Shown here: positions 1 to 17,486 of the stretch, one piece after another
Position numbering within the stretch: the first letter of the stretch is position 1
Layout: each line of letters begins with the position of its first letter
NCBI GenBank assembly: GCA_004764695.1
Contig: SMSO01000031.1
Coordinates: forward strand, 1,721,048 to 1,785,047
Source: Schizochytrium sp. TIO01
Lineage: Eukaryota > Sar > Bigyra > Thraustochytrida > Thraustochytriidae
Reading direction: 5' to 3'
Length of the DNA stretch: 64,000 nucleotides
Notes under the pieces: generated by a model
What the model was told of the DNA's origin: nothing
What the model saw: the letters and a program-made list of their open reading frames with translations, nothing else
Databases searched by the model: none
Made by a program: the position numbers and the translations under genes

Positions 1-3000
1 CAACGGTCCTCACGCCTTCGGTTCAGATCAAAACTTTGCGAAGATCTACGTAACAATACGAAGCTTCAAGACCGCGACAGCTTCAAAATGTACCCAAACG
101 GCACACGCTGTCTCAGATCCAATCTTAGCGCATTTATCAGGAAGTATTTAGAGTGCTTCACAAGTCCAACAGAGTTGAACCCGTCCGCACACACCCTTCC
201 TCGCGCCACCTCGAGAACTCACAAAACCAGCAACAGTTGGAACTTGTCAACTGTTCTGTTCTGTTCTGACGGTTTCCCGTTCAGTGGCCGCGTTGAACAA
301 GGGCCCTCCGACGCATAAAAAATGGTATGTTATTGCAGGTGGTCGCTTGTTTGGGAGGTTTGAAAATACCAAATGAATGGTGGCATATTTGGAAATTTTC
401 AAATATTTTTACATGAGTTTCTTTCATTTCAAAAAGTGAAATTCGCTGCGGGGAATTTCTTCCAAAAACTTGATATGGTACCTTGGGTCATGTTTGCTGC
501 ATGAACAGTTGAAGTACCTGTGATACTAAGACGAATAAGGCAAGATATATAAGTTTATTAGCGGATCAAATTATTAATACCCTTAACCGGATAGCAACAA
601 ATAGAAGGTAAACAAACACTGGCTGATTTCGAACAACACGAGACATAAATTCCTGCATTGCACAGTATTGAAGCCTACCAGCTTATTATATGCAGATGTG
701 TGTATCTACAAGGACGTCTCAATCATAAATGTTTTCAGTCCAAGGCTCCTTGTCACAGGCTGCTTCTGGCACTTCGAAGATCGATCGCAGCTCTTGCATC
801 CTCCCCTGCTGCCCGGAGGTCATTACAACTACGTTAGAAAAGACAATTCTTACTGAGGTCCTCGCCCTCTAGACCGTTTCAATACAAGTTGTCTAATGAA
901 TGCATTCGCCTGATACTCCATTAAAATTTAATTTAAAAAAAACTCTTCCTTCTTTCAAGTTCAAGATTTCTTTTACTTTTCCATTTTAAGAGTAAAGTTA
1001 AAAGAAATATCTTTCAATCGAAAATCTTTTAGAGTTAAAACGCAATCCTCTTATTGTGCACGCTTAAGTGCAACAAGGAAATTGCACACCTCTCCAAGAA
1101 GAAGAAGCTCCACAAGCAAGCATGCCCAAAACACACAAAATAATCAATCAGTCAAGTCTCACCGGCGACATAAGCCAAGTCTTCTTAGCCCACACATAGC
1201 TAACCTAACTGACTCTGATGAACTTAGTTTTCTCAAAGAGCTGCGACTGCGCTCCACGCACGCAACCTCTTCGTTCACCATTCTGAAGGCTAGCCTATCC
1301 TTGCTCAGATCCCTTCTTTCTTCTCTCCGATTGCCTTCCAATCAACTAGGAAACGCGACACTGATTGAACTAAAGAAGGAATCGGATGAGGTCTAGAATG
1401 AGTCGCAAAACAGTGCACTAAGAGTGAAAAGGGTCCAAGAAGAAAAATGGGTTCTAAGTCATTTGGGAAAATCTTAGTAAACATTCACAAAGTGTTTCAA
1501 ATGTTTGGTCAGAGTGAGAGTACTGAAGAGTTGTGTAAGCAAGATGAACGTTGGGACCAGATAAAGAAGAAAGAGTTGCTTTGAACGTGAGGATTTGAGG
1601 GCAAGTTTAGAGGCTGATGCAATGCTGCTCGACTCCATCTTAGTATATCTACAAGCTTATCATCGGAGTGGCAGAGCTTACAAGAATGATGTTATGCCCA
1701 GTAGACACTTATTAAGTACAGCTACGAACACCTAGACACCCGTCACTGTCATTGATTCATAAATGTTCGGGTTTCTTGAGATCCAGTTCTGATCAGTGTT
1801 GCATGCTTTGGATTTTCAGATGAGTTTTATGCCGGATATGAGTGATTCGTTCAGCTTCATTCGAGCGTAGATTGTTGGTGTACGAATTTGTTCTTACGAT
1901 TAAACAAAATCAGGCCATCTCGAAACTAGAAAGCTATGTTGCACTATATAACGCCACGGCTAATTAATACTACAATCCCTTTGCTTTCAGATTGAATGTG
2001 CATAAGTTAAACCAATTACTTTCGTCGTAAGATTGTGAAGCAGGCCAGCATGTGGAGCCGTCCAAGCAATGGAGGTCGTGAAAGGAAGGGAGGAAGAAAG
2101 GCAATGCATCCACAGTAAGGCTCTGCTCTTTCAGACAATTAATACGACGTGAGTCCACCTCATCACACTATGGGGCGCCAGATGCACGGTGGATTCAATG
2201 CCATACGCAGCTCTTGCACCTTTGTCCCTCGCTATAGGGCGATAGAAGCTGCCTTAGAAAAGAGATTGCTTATTGAGTTCATCGAAAATGTAATCAGATC
2301 AGACCAGAATCAAAGCATTTATGCGCAGCAGACTTTGTTAGAGATATTACCATGATACTATTGACTGCTCGAGCTTTTGCGTGATCACATGTTTCTCCTA
2401 GCTCTTTCGTTGATTTGAAAACAGTCTCTATCAGGATACTTTTCCAGGATACAAAATTTCTGGTTTGATAACTATAGCTATTACATATTAGCTTCTGCAA
2501 TGGAGCGCACAGAGTGAGTCTGACAAAAGAACGAACTCTAGTAAGGTGGCCAGAGAGGCCTGATGAAAAGTGTGAAAGAGAAAAGGATAGTATTGAGTTT
2601 ATTGAGTTTCTAGACACAGACAAACTGAATACATAGATTTCACATTGAAGGGTAGCGTTAATTTACATTTGGGTAAGACACCTGGATAGATATGACTTTG
2701 GTACTGAATGAGGCCTGCAACACCATTTTCCTTCAACGCACAACAATGCACAACGACGCCATCCTTGTTGGTGAAGGGATTCACATTCTCATTATTGATC
2801 ATTTTGCAACAGGTTATTAGTTATTAAATCACATGTATCATTAAATATCTTGTCTGGCAGTTATAGAAAAACAATGGTCAAGCTGCCCATAGACGTTGCT
2901 TCAGAAGTTGTTGCATTTCCATAATTTATCGAGCCTTCTCAAACTTGGAAAGGTCGTCACGAGCAAACCATGTGCTTTAAAAAGCTGAAGCTCGAGTAAT

Positions 3001-3512
3001 ACTTTAATAAATACTAACCAAAAATTTGGGTTCAGGGATTTGATAAACTTGAAAACAACTTCTAAACTTACCTTCACATCCACACTCCAGGATGTGTATG
3101 AAGAATTATGGACTTCTAAGGCATTATTTAACGTCAGGTTATATTTTATTCATACAATGACCCTCAATCATTGTTTCTAAATGCAAACATCGGGGATTTG
3201 AGCTTTACGACAAATTTTCACTTCACTTCTTGAAAATCTCTGGTTGCTGCATGCGCGTTCACTAACTGTGTCTTGTTCTCCAACGTCTTTCAGAATGTTG
3301 TCTATGACTCTTGCAGCGTTTAATTTATTCGCTTCTTAAATTGTCAATCTTGGTATTCAATGAAAATGTTTCCAACACCTACACACTATATTATAATTAA
3401 TATTTTCTAGCACAATCAAAATTCTATGAATCTATAAAATAGTAATATCATTTCTGTAGTTTTACATACAAGCAACAAGGTTTAACAAAAAAAAATATAT
3501 TCAGAACTTCTT
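1..3512. other. AT-rich stretch without recognisable gene
   Basis: Only short reading frames are present (longest about 109 codons), with stop-rich sequence between them and no protein motif I recognise. A basic, low-complexity frame at 1082-1396 and a short frame at 88-318 have no supporting start context or splice signals. The stretch probably contains the 3' flank of the LRR gene that ends at 3513 and intergenic DNA; a small multi-exon gene cannot be excluded. Confidence 0.5.
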
Positions 3513-9465
<5,953 letters not shown>

Positions 9466-10131
9466 TGCAGCAAGTAACGATCTATACCTTAACCAGTGAG
9501 CGCGTGCGTGTGCCTTTTCAGCTAAGCTCGTGGCACAGTCCCAGTCGTTGCAGAAGGTTTCGAACCTGCTGGACGTAAAGCTGCAAGTCGATGACAGAGT
9601 TGTGCACTTTTTGAGTTACTATGGTTTCCTCTAAGAAGGAGATGCTTTTTAGTGCTCCCGAAGTGAAAGGATATTTTACTATTACGAACCTAACTTTGCC
9701 TACTCAGGGTTCTGCATGTGCTGACCTCCTTTCTTTCTCGCTCTTTCAAGGCTATTCCTATTTCCTAAAGCCTACTACTAGAATATGTTTTGCAGGGATG
9801 CTTGCTGCAGAGGTTCCACTCTCTCCCAATACTACCTATCTTGCACCTAAGTCGTCAAAAAAGTAAGTAAGTGACTATAAATCCATCATGCACCCTCTCT
9901 TCAGCACATTCGATCATACCACGCGGGTAACACCTCATCTCATTCGCACTGAGAAGTAAAGTCGCGTAGGGCCGGGTCAGTAGTATGATAGGGGACTGCA
10001 TGCGAAGCCCCGGTGTTGAATGTTTTTTCCTTTTATTTTTTTAACTTACCACGATAAGAAAGCAACTCCACGGTTCAAGTCACAACTTTTTTCTCCCTTT
10101 TTTTTGTTTGCCTACTACTCGTTATACAATA

Positions 10132-11135
10132 CGCGATGGCAATCAAAACTCAATCTCCTTCTTTTGCTGCAATAACCCGACTTAGTTTTTATCATATACC
10201 TATTGAAGTAATTTACCACAAAGTGTCTAACCTCGCCTCACCTCAACTCACCTAGCTCTCCTGTCCAACATGATACGTTCAGCCTACCTGTATCATCCTC
10301 TTTTGCTTTCTCGTGAGTTCCCCATCCTTGTCCGACTACCTCTGCACACCCACTGCGCAAGCTACTCTGCAAGAATAACTATTAATACATTAGCTCGAAC
10401 TGTTAATCTCCACAATCACAGTGAGCGAGCGCCCCTTCAATTTCTGCTTTGCCTCCTCGTCTTTCTTCAAGAGCACACTCCATTTTCACACCTTGCGCTC
10501 TCAGGAAAAATTGGCTTGATGGATTATTGGATTTTCGAAAACATCGGAGGACACGTATGGAGCATTCAACCTGCATATGCAACTATTATTAACTCCAACC
10601 TGTTACTCTCGCCAAAGCAAGCCATCCTCGCGATGGCAATCAAAACTCAATCTCCTTCTTTTGCTGCAATAACCCGACTTAATTTTTATCATATACCTAT
10701 TGAAATATTATACCACGAAGTGTCTAGCCTCGCCTCACCTCAACTCACCTTATCTAGCTCTCCTGCCCAACATAATACATTCATCCTGCAATATTATCCT
10801 CTTTCGCTTTCTCGAGAGTTCACCATCCTTGTCCGACTACCTCTGCACGCTCCACTGCACAAGCTACTCTGCAACAATAACTATTAAAACATTAGCTCGA
10901 ACAGTTAATCTCCACAATCACAGTGAGAGAGCCCCCCTTTCAATTTCTGCTTTGCCTCCTCGTCTTTCTTCAAGTGCAAACTCCATTTTCACACCTTGCG
11001 CTCTCAGAAAAAATTGGCTTGATGGATTATTGGATTTTCGAAAACATCAGAGGACACGTATGGAGCACTCAACCTGCATATGCAACTATCATTAACTCCA
11101 ACCTATTACTCTCGCCAAAGCAAGCCATCCTTGCA
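10132..11135. repeat. Direct tandem duplication, two copies of about 500 bp
   Basis: Copy 1 begins at CGCGATGGCAATCAAAACTC (10132) and copy 2 at the same words at 10629, an offset of 497 bp. Later landmarks such as TTGGCTTGATGGATTATTGG recur at 10511 and 11014 (offset 503). Matching is high throughout with scattered substitutions and small indels. No transposase or target-site duplication is visible, so this is a simple segmental duplication upstream of the LRR-kinase gene. Confidence 0.85.
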
Positions 11136-11296
11136 AACTCGCAATACGAGGCAGCTCGCGCGCACGATATCCACGCCCCCGCGACCTCTCAAGCGCCACC
11201 CCCGTCCACGCATTCGTTGCTCGTGGGCGAGGTTGGTCTGCAGAGGCATCGCGAGGAGTCCGCCCGATCCTCCTTCCTTGCTGCTGCTGCTGCTAC

Positions 11297-11298
<2 letters not shown>

Positions 11299-11327
<29 letters not shown>

Positions 11328-11346
11328 AAGAAGAAGAAGAAGAAGA
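11299..11346 (+). repeat. (AAG)n microsatellite
   Basis: About 15 AAG units follow a short GCT run, 160 bp upstream of the LRR-kinase start codon, so it lies in the leader or promoter. Poly-Lys or poly-Arg reading frames through it are artefacts. Confidence 0.9.
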
Positions 11347-11509
11347 GATCAGAAGTCTCCATTCTTGATCAGCAGCACGAGCATAGACTCAAACTACTCT
11401 ATCTCTCTCTCTTTCGAGCGCCAAAGCAAAGACAAAGACAAAGCAATCAACGCGATTGATCAGTTCGTTTACTCCATCCGTCAAAGGTGACACTCACTGC
11501 TGCAACACG

Positions 11510-12352
11510 ATGACTAAGGCAAACGAAATTAAGGACATCAGAGAAGACACGACGGAGATAAAGTAAGTACACGATCGAGAGAGGAGGAGACAGAAGAAGG
11601 GGCATCGTGTGATCGATGTGTTGTAGAAAGCAAGCTGGTTTGGTTTGTAGAAGAAGCATTGTTTTGTACTTGTAGTGGCACTAACGAAGTTGGAAATGGC
11701 ATACATACTCACTCTCACTGGTTCACCAACAAACAAACACAGGCTTGGTGGAGATGACGTTGGCGATGAGGGCGCAAAGGCCGTCGCAAAGATGCTCGAG
11801 GGGTGCAAGAACCTTAAAACTTTAGAGTACGTTGGTGGATGGAATCTGATTATCCACGGAAAGCCATAGGTAGCCTCGTAATAGGTAGTACCTATCTACC
11901 TACTACGGTTCCTCTCTTTCTTCCTTTCTTTCTCTTTCTTGCTTGCTTTCTTTTTGTGTTAAAGAGGCACCAAAACGAAACACTGCTTCTGTTGTGTGTA
12001 CCTAAGTTGTTGGAAAGTATAGAAATTAAGAACAGAAGCAAGGAATAAAGGAAGTCTACTACTAGTGTCTTTATTTAATGCGAAAGCAGAAGATGAAGAA
12101 GAAGAGCTGTTGTTAGGCATTTTGAAGAAAGTAAAAGAGGATCAATAGAATCACTGACCTGAGCTGCCTTTCCTGATAACGAATGAAAACTTATATATTT
12201 ATACTCACAGGCTTTGGGGAAATGGAATTGGCGACGAAGGCGCAAAGGTCGTCGCAAAGGCACTCGAGGGATGCAAGAACCTTCAACGTTTGTGGTACGT
12301 TGGTGGAATCATCCCCGAAAAGGTATAGGTACCCTAGTTTCTCTCTTCCTTC

Positions 12353-12423
<71 letters not shown>

Positions 12424-15400
12424 TTTAATGATGATTCGAGTGGAAAGGAATTGAAATGTAGTTTAGAAAGGAAGAGACCTCTTTTCTTTTCAAGAGAAAG
12501 GGGATAAAATACGAAAGGAGAAGAAGAAGACGTGGGATTATTTTTTATTAGTCATTTTGAAGAAAAAAAGAGAGGATCAATAGAATCACTGACTGAAGCT
12601 GTCTTTCCCGACAACAAATCGACTCATTGTTTATACTCACAGTCTTCATAAGAACAACATTGGCGATGAGGGCGCAAAGGCCGTCGCAGACGCACTCGAG
12701 GGATGCAAGAACCTTCAACAATTGTTGTACGTTTGTGGAATCTTCCATAGAAAGCCGTCGGCAGCCTCGTTTTATAGATAGTACTACGGTTCCTCTTTCT
12801 TTTCTTTTTTTAACCTTTCTTTGGGGTAGGAAATTACTGCTACAACTTTGTAGTTGGATAGTTTAGAAATTAAGAGAAGAAGGAAGGAAAAGAGGAAGTC
12901 TGTCTTTACTAAATGAGGGCCAGAAGTAGAAGAAGATGACTTCTCCTGCGATTTATTTTTTTTAAATTAATTTAAAAAAGAAAAAAGAAAATAAAAGAAT
13001 AAAACAAGGGAAAAAGAGCGCTAACTATTTGCCTGGAACTGTCTCCCCTGACAACAAATGAACTCATTGTTTACACTCACAGTCTTCAGGATAACAAGAT
13101 TGGCAATGAGGGTGCAAAGGCCGTCGCAAAGTCTTTGCATAAAACATGTCCTTCTGTTCAAATCTAGTAAGTTCTGTTCCCTCTGCTGCTTTCCCCAGCT
13201 TGCACAGAGCCTTCCCTTCGCTGGTTCTCTCTGTGCCTCCATGGACTTGCGAGGCCGTCTTTAAATGTGTTCATCGCTTTTCTAACAATCCATTCGTTAA
13301 TTCATTCGTTTACAAAACGCAGTTTCTATGGTTGGAAGTCTTTGACTCCCAAACAATTGTTCGAAAAGGTGTGTTCTCCTGGAGAGTACATTAGTTCCTC
13401 CTCAGACATTCATTCCTGCATCTCCATGGGATTTGATAGTGCAGAGCCTTGGCTTCGGTGGTTCTCTCTATGGCTTCGGTGGTTCCTTCTGTGTCTCCGT
13501 GAATTCTCTCTGTGGTTCTTTCTATGTCTCCGTGAATTCTCTCTGTGGCTTCGCTGGTTGTTTCTGTCTCTCCGTGGACTTGCGAGACCATCTTTAGATG
13601 CGTTTATCGTTATTCTAACAAGCGCTTTTATTCTCTTTCATTCGTTTATTCATTCGTTGACAAAATGCAGTTTCTATGCATATTTGTCTTTTAAAAAATT
13701 GTTCGAAAGGGTGCGTTCTCTTTGGGAGGACATATTTGGGTAAGTTCATATGATTTCTTTGTTTGGGATTGTGGTCATTCATTCCACGAACTGTGTTGTT
13801 GAGATAGAGGGAAATCCTAACTTTTGCTTCTGCTTCTGCTGCTACTTCAACATCACTTTGCTCGTTTGTTTACGTCTTTTTGTTCACCTCAGAGATTTGA
13901 CGGATAGAGCGAACGTGCGTTTCGCTAATGTGGTGCGGCTTGCCAAGGAAGTCTCGGACTTGCGCGCGGACCGAGGCGGGGTCAGAGAAAACTCCCTGCA
14001 GACTGGGATTGCCTTGCTTGAGGAATTCGTAGGGCCGGCGATTCAGGACTACCTTGCCCAAGTGAAGTTGCGACAGGTTTCCGCTGACATCAAGAACTCC
14101 AAAGAGAGTCTTGACGCACTACAAGGCCAGATTCGTGCAAGCTCTGCAAATGACTTGCCCAGCCTCATCGAAAAGCGGAACGCCGAACGGAGGCACCTGC
14201 ATTCACTTTTGCAGGCCGTGTACCCATGGGTTCGTGCAAACCTTTGCGAAAGTGATGAGGATGTAGTGCGCGAATTCAAAGTGAGAGTTGAAAGTTTGGT
14301 ACTATTTTTAAATATCAATCTTGCACCAGTCACTGAAGAGACAAGCGCAGATGGTTTCCAACAGTGCCGAGAACTCGTTGTGCAGGCTGCCAGGTGCGTC
14401 GAAGAATACAAGAAGAACGGAGAAAACAGACCAAACAACGTTGGCGAGCAAAGCCAACAAGCTGAAAAACGCGCCCTCTCTCAATTGTCTGATCTAGAAC
14501 TTGGTGATAAATTACCGGGTCCCAAGAGCATGACACCTGAGCAGGCCATGAAACTAGAACCCGAATTATCTAAACTGGAGAGTGCTCTCCAGGAAGAGCT
14601 CGAAGTTCTACAAGGAGATACACTTAGTGGCCCATTGTCCAGAATACTTTGCGCGATAAGTTCAACATTTGTTCGTTTGGAAAATAACTCTGCAAGTGCT
14701 GTGTTGAATGGAGCGAGCAAGTGCACGCCACAAGAGATCTCTGAACTGTATGACTATGTAGTACTGGGTCTAGGAAAGCCAAGTACCTCAGATGTTGAGG
14801 AGCTATACCAGAAACTTGACAAGTCGAGGAAAGCCACAGAAAGTCTAAAGAAAGCCAAAGAACTTGAAACAGAGGACTTGGACGAGGAGGTTCGAGCATA
14901 TTTTAGGGATCGAATCAATGAACAAGAGCTCATTCTCTCTCAAGGCAATCCTATCGAGCTTAGCAAAGCCTTTCGTCATAAGCTTGCTGAAACTCTGCAA
15001 CATGCGCAGGAACATTATCCTGAGCTACTGCAAGATAGAGCCTGGCTGAAAAAGCTTCACATAAGCGCAGAGGGTGTTTTTGAAGTAGCTTGTTCTGATC
15101 TTTGGCTGGCGAACGTCGAGATTTCAGACTTCAAGCCTGTTGGAGAACTCCTAGCTTCCAGAGGAGGTAAGACTGTCCAGAAGGTTCTTGATGGAGATGG
15201 CAGAACTCTAGTTCTCAAACAGTTTCAGCTTGGGCATACAAGTCAATCCAAAACCTTCTACAAACAAGTTGCCAATCTGGGCAAAGTTGTTTCTCAGCAC
15301 GTGATCCGTATCACTGGTGCTTTTGTGGACATGACTCATGGAGCACCGCGTGGCTGTATTGTCATGCCTTTCTACGAGCAAGGTGACCTTGCCAAGTGGA

Positions 15401-16581
15401 TTGAGTCTCATCCTAACGAAGGTAAAGCAGCGCGCGACCGACTTGCTATGGGCCTGCTCATCGGTATGGCGGATTTACATACCCACGGCATTGTGCATTG
15501 TGACATCAAACCAGAAAACATTTTCCTCACAAGCAACGGGACACCATTAATCGGCGATTTCGACGGAATTAAGGTTGCAGACTACACTGCAACGTACACA
15601 TCACTTCAAGCAACGCCAAAGTATCTTGCCCCCGAGTTGCAGAATGGGCCTGTTTATAAGTTTGAAACAGCGATGGACATGTATTCCGTGGGTGTAAGCT
15701 TAAAGGAGCTGTATCACACTGAACGGACTGCTGCGATGCAGACACTTATCGATGCTCTTACCGCAACAGATCCTGGTCAGCGTCCAACTGCTCGCCAAGC
15801 ACTCCAACATGAAGCTTTTGGAGCTCCTAAGATCCCTCTCAAGATATGTCTAGTATGCATGGAGGAGCATCAGCTTTCCGAAGGCACGAGCTGCGAGGAG
15901 GGAGACTTCCTTTGCAGAGACTGTATCGAATCTGCAATAGAAGCGGCGGCACAGCCACTAGCTAACGTAAGAGTCGATGCTGATGGAACGATGGAGTGCA
16001 TGAAACCTGAATGTGTTGGAAGAATATCAGGTCAAGAAATCACTCGTCTTGCACCAAGTGCTTTAAATCATCTTTTGTTGATTGCGAAGACGAAGGCAGA
16101 AAATGAAGCAGCAGTTTGGGCTGAGCAAGAGATCCAAAGGCGCATAGCAGAAGCTTTGCGTGCAGATGGACAGAATCGCGACGCACAGCGGCATTTACTA
16201 CATATTCAAGAGAAGATCTTGAGCACATGTTGTCCGAACTGCAAGGCATATGTACACGATTTTGACGGTTGTTGCGCTGTAAAGTGTGGTAATGATGGTT
16301 GTGGTCATAGCTTCTGCGCTTGGTGTCTTGAGTTTAGTTCTCAGGATTCACAAGCTTGTCATGCTCATGTGCTAATCTGCTCAAGAAATCTTAGCAATAA
16401 TAAGTCATATTTCGCTGAGTCATTCGAGCAGGTTCGTGAGGCGTGGCAGTTGTTACGTGCAGAACGCCTACACGAGTATTGGAATGCGAATATTCAAGAT
16501 GCAAATCTTGGACATGCTCTCGAACAGCAGCTTGTGCCACTGCTAACGCCAGACATCGTTGGCCCAGAGTTTAAACTGTGA
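11510..16581 (+). CDS. LRR - coiled coil - protein kinase - RING/IBR-like fusion protein
   Basis: Eight-exon model, all junctions phase 2: 11510-11562 (starts MTKANEIKDIREDTTE), LRR exons 11743-11826, 12211-12294, 12643-12726 and 13083-13166 (84 nt each), 13323-13385, 13671-13739 and 13893-16581. The 3210-nt CDS is open for 1069 residues. Each 84-nt exon encodes a 28-residue RI-like LRR (core NxIGDEGAKAVAxALEGCKNL). Exon 8 begins with helical coiled-coil sequence, then a kinase domain (about residues 600-815) with HCDIKPEN near 709, PKYLAPEL (APE-type) and a C-lobe ending RPTARQAL. The usual DFG is DFD (near 729), while the VAIK-like lysine (LVLKQF) is present. The C-terminus (about 826-1000) is cysteine-rich: CLVCMEEH...CRDC, MECMKPEC, then CCPNC...GCC...CGHSFCAWCLE, matching RING/IBR/RING2 spacing of RBR ubiquitin ligases. 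Probably intracellular signalling linking LRR recognition to phosphorylation and ubiquitylation; activity is inferred. Confidence 0.85.
12353..12423 (+). repeat. (TTTC)n microsatellite in an intron
   Basis: About 17 TTTC units lie between LRR exons 3 and 4 of the LRR-kinase gene. The run lies just downstream of the exon 3 donor, not at the next acceptor, so it is unlikely to act as that intron's pyrimidine tract. Confidence 0.9.
13430..13610 (+). repeat. Intronic minisatellite (TCTCCGTGAATTCTCTCTGTGG-like units)
   Basis: Imperfect units of 17-37 bp built on GCTTCGGTGGTTCTCTCT and TCTCCGTGAATTCTCTCTGTGG fill the intron between exons 6 and 7 of the LRR-kinase gene. A related copy (GGTTCTCTCTGTGCCTCCATGGACTTGCGAGG) sits in the preceding intron near 13220-13255, supporting duplication of the exon-intron block. 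Confidence 0.75.
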
Positions 16582-17036
16582 AAGCTTTTAAAAAATGATT
16601 TTAGTAACTAAGCTTTAGGTGCATTGTGCTTTTTGTGTAGATGCCTAGGCTTGGGTAAGAGCAAGGTTTGATCTTTCTTGCTTAAAATGAAATTTGCTAC
16701 TACCAAGCGTTACAATAGCTCAATATTGTCATGCACGAATCCTACTTTACTATGATACAAGTTTAGAGACAAATATCAGAAATTTACTGATATTGTGAAA
16801 AGCTTCATTCTACCTGTCACGAATTGTTTGTGTGTCTAAAGTATCGTGGTAAAAGTAGAAGCAGACTATTCTCTCGCTTCTTTAAAAGACTTTATTAGCT
16901 CGATCCTTTTCGACCATCACATCAATAATCTTCTTGTGAAGTTCCTCCTGGTTTGCATCAGCTGTAGGACCGTTATGGGGACAAATCGTGGTCAGTTTGT
17001 TTACTTGCGTGCAACGGGAAAGTTAAAAGAAAGGGG
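16582..17036. other. Intergenic, AT-rich
   Basis: The 3' flank of the LRR-kinase gene. A frame at 16846-17085 is open but has no recognisable domain and overlaps, in another frame, the glycosyltransferase-like remnant that starts near 17037. Confidence 0.5.
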
Positions 17037-17270
17037 GAGCACGCCGACTTTGCTGGTGGATGCCTTACAGCTTCTGCATATTTAGTGCGCAGTAGCTACG
17101 CACCAATTCTCAAAAGACATTGGGAAGAAGCCCATCATCGTCAACCCGTTTATCCTATCGATGTTACTTGGTTTGAATTAATGGAAAGGGATCCAGACCA
17201 GTGGGTTTTTTCAAGACCCAAACTTGTTAAACAAAGATCTTCTTATTCAGATATTCAAAGGGGTATGTAA
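17037..17270 (+). pseudogene. Glycosyltransferase-like remnant (tentative)
   Basis: About 77 codons are open and end in TAA after SDIQRGM. The translation contains DFAGGCLTASAYLVRSSY, DVTWFELM and RPKLVKQRSSYSDIQ. The order G-x2-Y-L-V ... D-x-T-W ... P-x-L-x-x-Q-R-x-S-x-S-D-I resembles the C-terminal part of sugar-transferase-like proteins of algae, other protists and giant viruses, recalled from memory rather than searched. There is no start codon and no N-terminal catalytic half in the upstream 500 bp, so I treat it as a truncated leftover; an internal exon of an unmodelled gene is the alternative. Confidence 0.35.
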
Positions 17271-17486
17271 ATTATGGGGTTTGAATGGTTAAGTTAAAAT
17301 GAAAGAAAAGAAAAGAAACAGAAATTGAAAGAAAAGGCTTCTAGCTAGACCTAGATTTTATTTTTATTTTTGTAGTTCTGGTTATACCCATTTTATAGAC
17401 TAAAGAATAAATAAAGCCAGGCACGAAAGAAAAGGGGGAAAGAAAAAGGATTTTGGTTTAAGTAGAACGCAATTGAGAACGACAAC

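Larger units (their letters stand above)
9466..11509. other. Divergent upstream spacer between the two LRR genes
   Basis: Transcription leaves this spacer in both directions: the 13-repeat LRR gene to the left and the LRR-kinase gene to the right. It should hold both promoters and 5' leaders. The right half is filled by a direct duplication (10132 to about 11135) and an (AAG)n run at 11299-11346. Open frames across the duplication are long by chance, with Ser/Leu-rich translations lacking domain features. No TATA or other element is clear enough to mark. Confidence 0.55.

Noticed and set aside
9961-10025. Possible tRNA (GGGCCGGGTCAGTAGTATGATAGGGG)
   Set aside because: No complete cloverleaf or T-loop consensus can be formed.
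10270-11490. Overlapping plus-strand frames of 131-205 codons
   Set aside because: They follow the two copies of the 0.5-kb duplication in different frames, have no domain, and run into poly-Lys/poly-Arg from the AAG repeat.
13750-13892. Extension of the kinase exon upstream to an ATG at 13750
   Set aside because: This stretch has intron character (pyrimidine-rich end TTGTTCACCTCAG) and a donor at 13740. The phase-2 acceptor at 13893 joins perfectly to exon 7.
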